Source of the DNA: Candidatus Parcubacteria bacterium
GTDB lineage: Bacteria > Patescibacteriota > Minisyncoccia > Minisyncoccales > Staskawiczbacteraceae
Assembly: GCA_019658985.1 (NCBI GenBank)
Contig: JAIFWS010000009.1
Span: 1 to 17,552, forward strand
DNA: 17,552 nucleotides
Reading direction: 5' to 3'
A model generated the notes under the pieces. That model was not told where the DNA came from and did not search any database. It worked only from the letters and a program-made list of their open reading frames with translations. The translations under genes were made by a program, and so were the position numbers. Of this stretch, positions 13,969 through 17,552 are shown one piece after another. Numbering within the stretch: the first letter of the stretch is position 1; every line of letters begins with the position of its first letter.

Positions 13969-14643
13969 TTACTCAATCGCTTCTTTATACGGGTCAGCGG
14001 GTTTTTCTGGTTGCTTTGGAATGTCTTCTCTTTTAGGTGCTGCGTTATTACTTTGGATTGGCGGCGCAGGTTTTATTTGAGGGGCTATATTCCTCTGGTC
14101 GGTGATGATAGGCTGTTTTTTGGTTTTTAAGTCTTGGGCGTTTTCCTCTACATTCTGGAAAGCCGGTTTTTTAAGGTTTGGTTTCGGCGGTTCTTCTTTG
14201 GCTGGTTCGGGTTCTTCAATTTTAATGCTCCCTTTTACTTTCTTTAATAAGGTATCTTTGAAGTTTTCCCTATCGTAACCATCCTTATCAATATTTTCTT
14301 TACTGCCTATGACTTGTCCCGTTTCAGCATCAGCTATTTTAGCATAGGGAATCAATTTTTCCTTTATCTCCCCTACGATGTTCTGGGCCGTTTCTAATGA
14401 AGTTTCCAAGTGGGTTTGCAGGAGCTCTGCTAATTTATCTTCTGATATTTTTTTTCCGGCAAGGGCTAGTGCCGCACTTTCTACTATTTCAAAACTCGGC
14501 TCAAGGCCCTTTTCTAATTTTTGACGGTATGCCAGCGGGTTTTCCTCGAGGCCATTATTTTTTAATATTTCTCCGATTGCGTCAAATTTATTAGCTTCTC
14601 CAGGCATGATGAAAACTATTTTTTCCTTGTTGTTCTCTTGCAT
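13969..14643 (-). CDS. Unrecognised Pro/Lys-rich soluble protein of the T4SS locus
   Basis: The 224-residue product matches no family I can name. Residues 8-103 look folded and mostly helical (VFIMPGEANKF, then SEDKLAELLQTHLETSLETA and a GEIKEKLIPYAK helix). Residues 104-224 are hydrophilic and low-complexity with many Pro, Lys and Glu (EEPEPAKEEPPKPNLKKP), probably disordered. There is no signal peptide or membrane helix. It starts 16 bases after the virB6-like stop, so it is probably expressed with it. It may be a cytoplasmic chaperone, adaptor or substrate of the secretion apparatus; only the context supports this. Confidence 0.78.
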   Translation of the reverse strand: MQENNKEKIVFIMPGEANKFDAIGEILKNNGLEENPLAYRQKLEKGLEPSFEIVESAALALAGKKISEDKLAELLQTHLETSLETAQNIVGEIKEKLIPYAKIADAETGQVIGSKENIDKDGYDRENFKDTLLKKVKGSIKIEEPEPAKEEPPKPNLKKPAFQNVEENAQDLKTKKQPIITDQRNIAPQIKPAPPIQSNNAAPKREDIPKQPEKPADPYKEAIE

Positions 14644-14659
14644 TATTTTATATACTAAA

Positions 14660-16924
14660 TTACTTTAGTTTTTCAATCACATCAATTTTCTCCGTCAATG
14701 AATCGAGCTCGATATCCTGTTCGGCTGTTCGTGGGCTTATCGCATTAAGCGCAGCTTCTTGCGAACGAAGGGCCGGCAGTAAGGATTTTAACTTGAGTAT
14801 TTTTGCCTTGGATAAGTTATTGGCCCCTTTCAATTTCTTTGCTGTAGTATCTTCTACAAACCTTTCATCGATTGCCTCAGTATCAAGGTTATCGATTTCT
14901 CGAGGTGCGATAGCGCTATTTGCCCTTCTTACCAGCTCGCGTTCAGCCTCAGCTTCTGAGTAATTTGCTCCTGCCGGACTAGCAGGATTTACCTGTGTCT
15001 GTAATTCAGCAACAGCTTCCCGATCCCGATCCGCTTGCCGTGGGTCAAGCTTTAGCAATCCCTTCCTTGCGTTAGATCCAAAGTCTTCAGTGGTCTGTTC
15101 GATTGCGTCAGCAAGGCCATCAAGATCGCCGAAGACATCTTTGAGCTTCCCAAGAGTGCCGTCTTTAGCCATCTCATCAATGATTTTCGCTCCTTCGGCG
15201 TTAACCTTGCCCGTTGTTGGATCAATCGAATCCCTGACTTTTTGTACCTTTTCACTATCGCGGGCAGGTACCTCAGCCTCATACTGCTTATAGTATTTCT
15301 TTCTTAGCTCGGTTTCGGCTTGAGCCTCAGTTGTTGTTTTGCCTTTGGCCCGGTCTCTTTCTATAATGGCTTGCTGGCCTTTCTTATCTAACTCGGCAGC
15401 CAATACTGGATTTGTCTTGGCAAAGTCGCTAGCTGACATACCATAAGCCATACCATGTTCGATGGCTTGCCGCTGCTGGGCTTCGTCCAGTTCTTTAAGC
15501 TCGCCCTTTTCTGCCGCTATCTTGACTGCCGCTGCTTTTTCTTTCCTGGACTCCTTGTCGTATGGATTTGCTTCGATCAATGCTTTTCTATCTTTCTTTG
15601 ATATAGATCCAATTCTCTCCGTAGTATCCTTGTCGATGGTTGATTCTACCCGGTTCTTTCGCATCGCTGCCGCAGTCCCCGGCCGCACCGCGCCCACGCG
15701 TTCCAAGAGCCCGACGGTATTGTCGCTTACACGGTTTTTCACGTTGTCATATAGCCTTGATGCGCCAGTTCTATTCGCAGCCCAGCCCCCGACATATTTT
15801 CCTGTGGCAGATGCTCCTGTCCTAATAGCCCCGACAGTTTTCTTAAATGCTCCGATGGCCATGCCTGATCCCATCGCTGAGGTTTGCAAAGCAGATAAGA
15901 AACCAATAACCATAAAAGCGCCCGGTACAATGAAGGCATATAAATCCACCAAGCCCGCGATGAGTTTTTGATCCGGATCCGGAGGATTTGCAAGACCTAT
16001 CTGGCCCTGCAGGCGGTTGGCAAGCATGTAGAAAAATCCGCCGCTCATGCCGATAATGCACCAGTTCAAAAACTGGGTCCACCACATATCAAATACTTTT
16101 TTGGTGGAGGGGAGGACATAGCAGGCGAACGCGAGGGGTGAAAGTATCAGCAGCATCCATAGGGCGAAGATCCGGAATAAGAATAAAAAGAGGTAGAGCA
16201 TTAGGACCAAGCCGCTCATGGTATTGAAAAAGATTTCACCGATCGTCTTTATGGCAAAAGTCTGGATGCCCTTATTGTCATCTTGGAAGCCTTTCCATGC
16301 ATCCTCGACTCCGGCCGTGGACTCTTTTTCAAAGTTATTTATAACGCTATTCCCACCGGCGTTTACAAAACCCTTCATCACAATATTGGAACCATCAATG
16401 AATATGGCGCATATCACCAAAGAAAAATTAATCAAAAGGGCCGCAATGATCAGTGCGGGCAATAATCTTTTGGCTTCGTAGTCTTTATATCTTACGATGG
16501 TAGCCAGCGATATGATGATCAGCGCCAATATGATGATCATATTGGCAAAATCTCTGACGATGGGCCAGCCAAGGGTAACTGCAGTGCTGCTAATGTAGGT
16601 TACCTCGAGCGAGAGTGTCCATTGCAATAAATACTTCATTGAAAGGGCAAAAAGGCCGGAGAGATATAGCGGAATGACCAGCAGGATTCCTACGAGGCCC
16701 TTTGTGGCGGTTTCCGCCGCGTTCTGCAGGGCCTCATTTCCCATGCATGCTGGCGTGTGTCTGCCAATGTCACTCGCGCACCATCGGGCCCATGCGCTCT
16801 GCGCCTGGGCTGGTTGGAGGTTTGGAAGCAATATTCCGATAACCACTAGTACCAAAAGCACGACAACAAACTTACTTTGGTGTTTTAAGAAAAATTTAGC
16901 GAGAGAAGAAAAAAAATGAGGCAT
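14660..16924 (-). CDS. VirB6/TrbL-like polytopic T4SS protein with long charged tail
   Basis: VirB6/TrbL proteins form the inner-membrane channel that substrates cross. The 754 residues start with a signal-like helix (17-34) ending in LQPAQAQ, then an exposed segment with two Cys (49, 60). Membrane helices lie at about 76-98, 125-143, 153-176, 236-269 (one or two spans), 285-303 and 322-348. The core motifs ILALIIISLATIVRYKDYE and LILSPLAFACYVLPSTKKVF, followed by WWTQFLNW, fit the family. From about 365 onward a 390-residue charged, Ala/Glu/Lys-rich, probably helical tail has no membrane segment and is far longer than in typical VirB6. The ATG at 16924 follows an extended -10 box by 11 bases, so the transcript may be almost leaderless. 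The next gene (13969-14643) is 16 bases away. Confidence 0.87.
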   Translation of the reverse strand: MPHFFSSLAKFFLKHQSKFVVVLLVLVVIGILLPNLQPAQAQSAWARWCASDIGRHTPACMGNEALQNAAETATKGLVGILLVIPLYLSGLFALSMKYLLQWTLSLEVTYISSTAVTLGWPIVRDFANMIIILALIIISLATIVRYKDYEAKRLLPALIIAALLINFSLVICAIFIDGSNIVMKGFVNAGGNSVINNFEKESTAGVEDAWKGFQDDNKGIQTFAIKTIGEIFFNTMSGLVLMLYLFLFLFRIFALWMLLILSPLAFACYVLPSTKKVFDMWWTQFLNWCIIGMSGGFFYMLANRLQGQIGLANPPDPDQKLIAGLVDLYAFIVPGAFMVIGFLSALQTSAMGSGMAIGAFKKTVGAIRTGASATGKYVGGWAANRTGASRLYDNVKNRVSDNTVGLLERVGAVRPGTAAAMRKNRVESTIDKDTTERIGSISKKDRKALIEANPYDKESRKEKAAAVKIAAEKGELKELDEAQQRQAIEHGMAYGMSASDFAKTNPVLAAELDKKGQQAIIERDRAKGKTTTEAQAETELRKKYYKQYEAEVPARDSEKVQKVRDSIDPTTGKVNAEGAKIIDEMAKDGTLGKLKDVFGDLDGLADAIEQTTEDFGSNARKGLLKLDPRQADRDREAVAELQTQVNPASPAGANYSEAEAERELVRRANSAIAPREIDNLDTEAIDERFVEDTTAKKLKGANNLSKAKILKLKSLLPALRSQEAALNAISPRTAEQDIELDSLTEKIDVIEKLK

Positions 16925-16935
16925 CAGATTCGCTC

Positions 16936-16944
16936 ATTATATCA
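16936..16944 (-). promoter_or_regulatory. Extended -10 promoter of the virB6-like gene
   Basis: On the minus strand TGATATAAT reads as an extended -10 (TGn-TATAAT), with TATAAT at 16941-16936. A weak -35, TATTGC, lies 17 bases upstream. The last T of the -10 is 11 bases before the ATG, so transcription should begin only about 3-6 bases before the start codon. Confidence 0.55.
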
Positions 16945-17007
16945 CAAACAATCAACAGGCAATATACAGAGTAATCCACAGTTAATACGGATATTATTCA
17001 ACAGATA

Positions 17008-17552
17008 TTAATCAGGGGAACTTCGAGTCAGATTTATCCAATCTTGCACGTTCAGGGTCTCGGCCCGCTGGAGGGGGCTGAGGTTATTTTGCAGAAGCCA
17101 TGCTTCCACGTTTTCCCTGCTCTTGCCAAGCGCAGTGGAGAGATTGTTTAATAATTGCTTGCGTGGATGGGAAAATCCCGCCTTAACGACCTGGAAAAAG
17201 GCATCCGAGCCTATTTTTTCCATTCTTTTTTGCGGAGTGATGCTGATAATGGCTGAATCCACGTTGGGCGAAGGCCAAAAACAGCCTTTTGAAACCGGCC
17301 ACGCGATTTTTGGCATTGCGTAATATTGAACCGATACCGCCAATAGGCTCATCTCTGGCGGTTTTTGGCAGATCCGCTGGGCTACTTCTTTTTGTACCAT
17401 CAATACCATTAATGCTGGCGGATTATTATTCTCTAAAAACATCCGGATGATGGGAGAGGTAATATAGTAAGGCACATTGGCCACTACTTTATATTTCTTG
17501 GGTAACTTGATGTTTGATTCAAGGATATCCCCTTGCAGAACTTCTCTCTCCC
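17008..17552 (-). CDS. rsmA: 16S rRNA dimethyladenosine transferase RsmA (KsgA), 5' end outside window
   Basis: RsmA dimethylates two adjacent adenines near the 3' end of 16S rRNA late in 30S assembly. The frame is open from the window edge at 17552 to TAA at 17008, giving about 181 C-terminal residues of an expected 250-280. Visible features are VLQGDILES (SAM-pocket region), the catalytic motif NVPYYITSPI (NxPY), CFWPSPNVDSAIISITP and the C-terminal helical domain with FSHPRKQLLNNL. The SAM-binding glycine loop lies outside the window. A GTG at 17484 is an internal codon, not the start, because homology continues upstream of it. The gene is followed by the virB6-like unit, which has its own promoter; no terminator is seen between them. 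Confidence 0.94.
   Translation of the reverse strand, partial: EREVLQGDILESNIKLPKKYKVVANVPYYITSPIIRMFLENNNPPALMVLMVQKEVAQRICQKPPEMSLLAVSVQYYAMPKIAWPVSKGCFWPSPNVDSAIISITPQKRMEKIGSDAFFQVVKAGFSHPRKQLLNNLSTALGKSRENVEAWLLQNNLSPLQRAETLNVQDWINLTRSSPD

Noticed and set aside
16972..16980. TAATCCACA as a further functional DnaA box or origin site
   Set aside because: It differs from the consensus at one base, stands alone and lies 14 kb from the origin cluster; chance occurrence is likely.

Overview
This window looks like a replication-origin region joined to a type IV secretion-like locus from a Candidate Phyla Radiation (Patescibacteria-type) bacterium. The assignment rests on gene content, not on a database search. 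Reasons: a shortened Jag (KH-R3H without the Jag N-terminal domain); a compact YidC with no periplasmic domain; a T4SS-like operon built from PrgI, a TraC-like protein, VirB4 and a VirB6/TrbL-like protein; a VirB2-like pilin module fused to a very large adhesin-like protein with Cys-rich and InlB-type repeats; AT-rich TCAAAA/TTTTGA inverted repeats between genes; and almost no Shine-Dalgarno sequences. The standard code fits, with TAA, TAG and one TGA as stops.

Layout. Bases 1-4917 are the classic origin block. dnaN (3' end cut by the window edge) and dnaA are read on the minus strand. The dnaA-rpmH gap holds two DnaA boxes, AT-rich DNA, a long AT-rich inverted repeat and two diverging sigma70-type promoters, and is the likely oriC. 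rpmH, rnpA, yidC and jag follow on the plus strand and end in a strong, probably bidirectional terminator at 4888-4917.

Bases 4922-16924 hold the secretion/surface locus, read almost entirely on the minus strand. In transcription order: a VirB6/TrbL-like polytopic protein with a long charged tail; an unrecognised Pro-rich protein; then, after an inserted plus-strand gene, a PrgI family protein; a TraC-like N-terminal-domain protein; the VirB4 ATPase; an unrecognised two-helix membrane protein carrying a repeated DLSRAP motif; and the giant pilin-adhesin. No relaxase, VirD4-type coupling protein, VirB8/9/10 or VirB11 is visible, so this is not a complete conjugation system within the window. 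The simplest reading is a single-membrane, Gram-positive-like T4SS derivative. VirB4 would power assembly or export, PrgI and VirB6 would form the membrane channel, and the pilin-adhesin would be the exposed product, perhaps for host-cell attachment, DNA uptake or effector delivery. That function is inferred.

A small Trp-rich membrane-protein gene (13562-13909, plus strand) with its own promoter candidate and terminator splits the secretion locus. It looks compositionally different from its neighbours. The window ends in rsmA/ksgA (minus strand, 5' end outside). No tRNA, rRNA, CRISPR array or transposase gene was seen.
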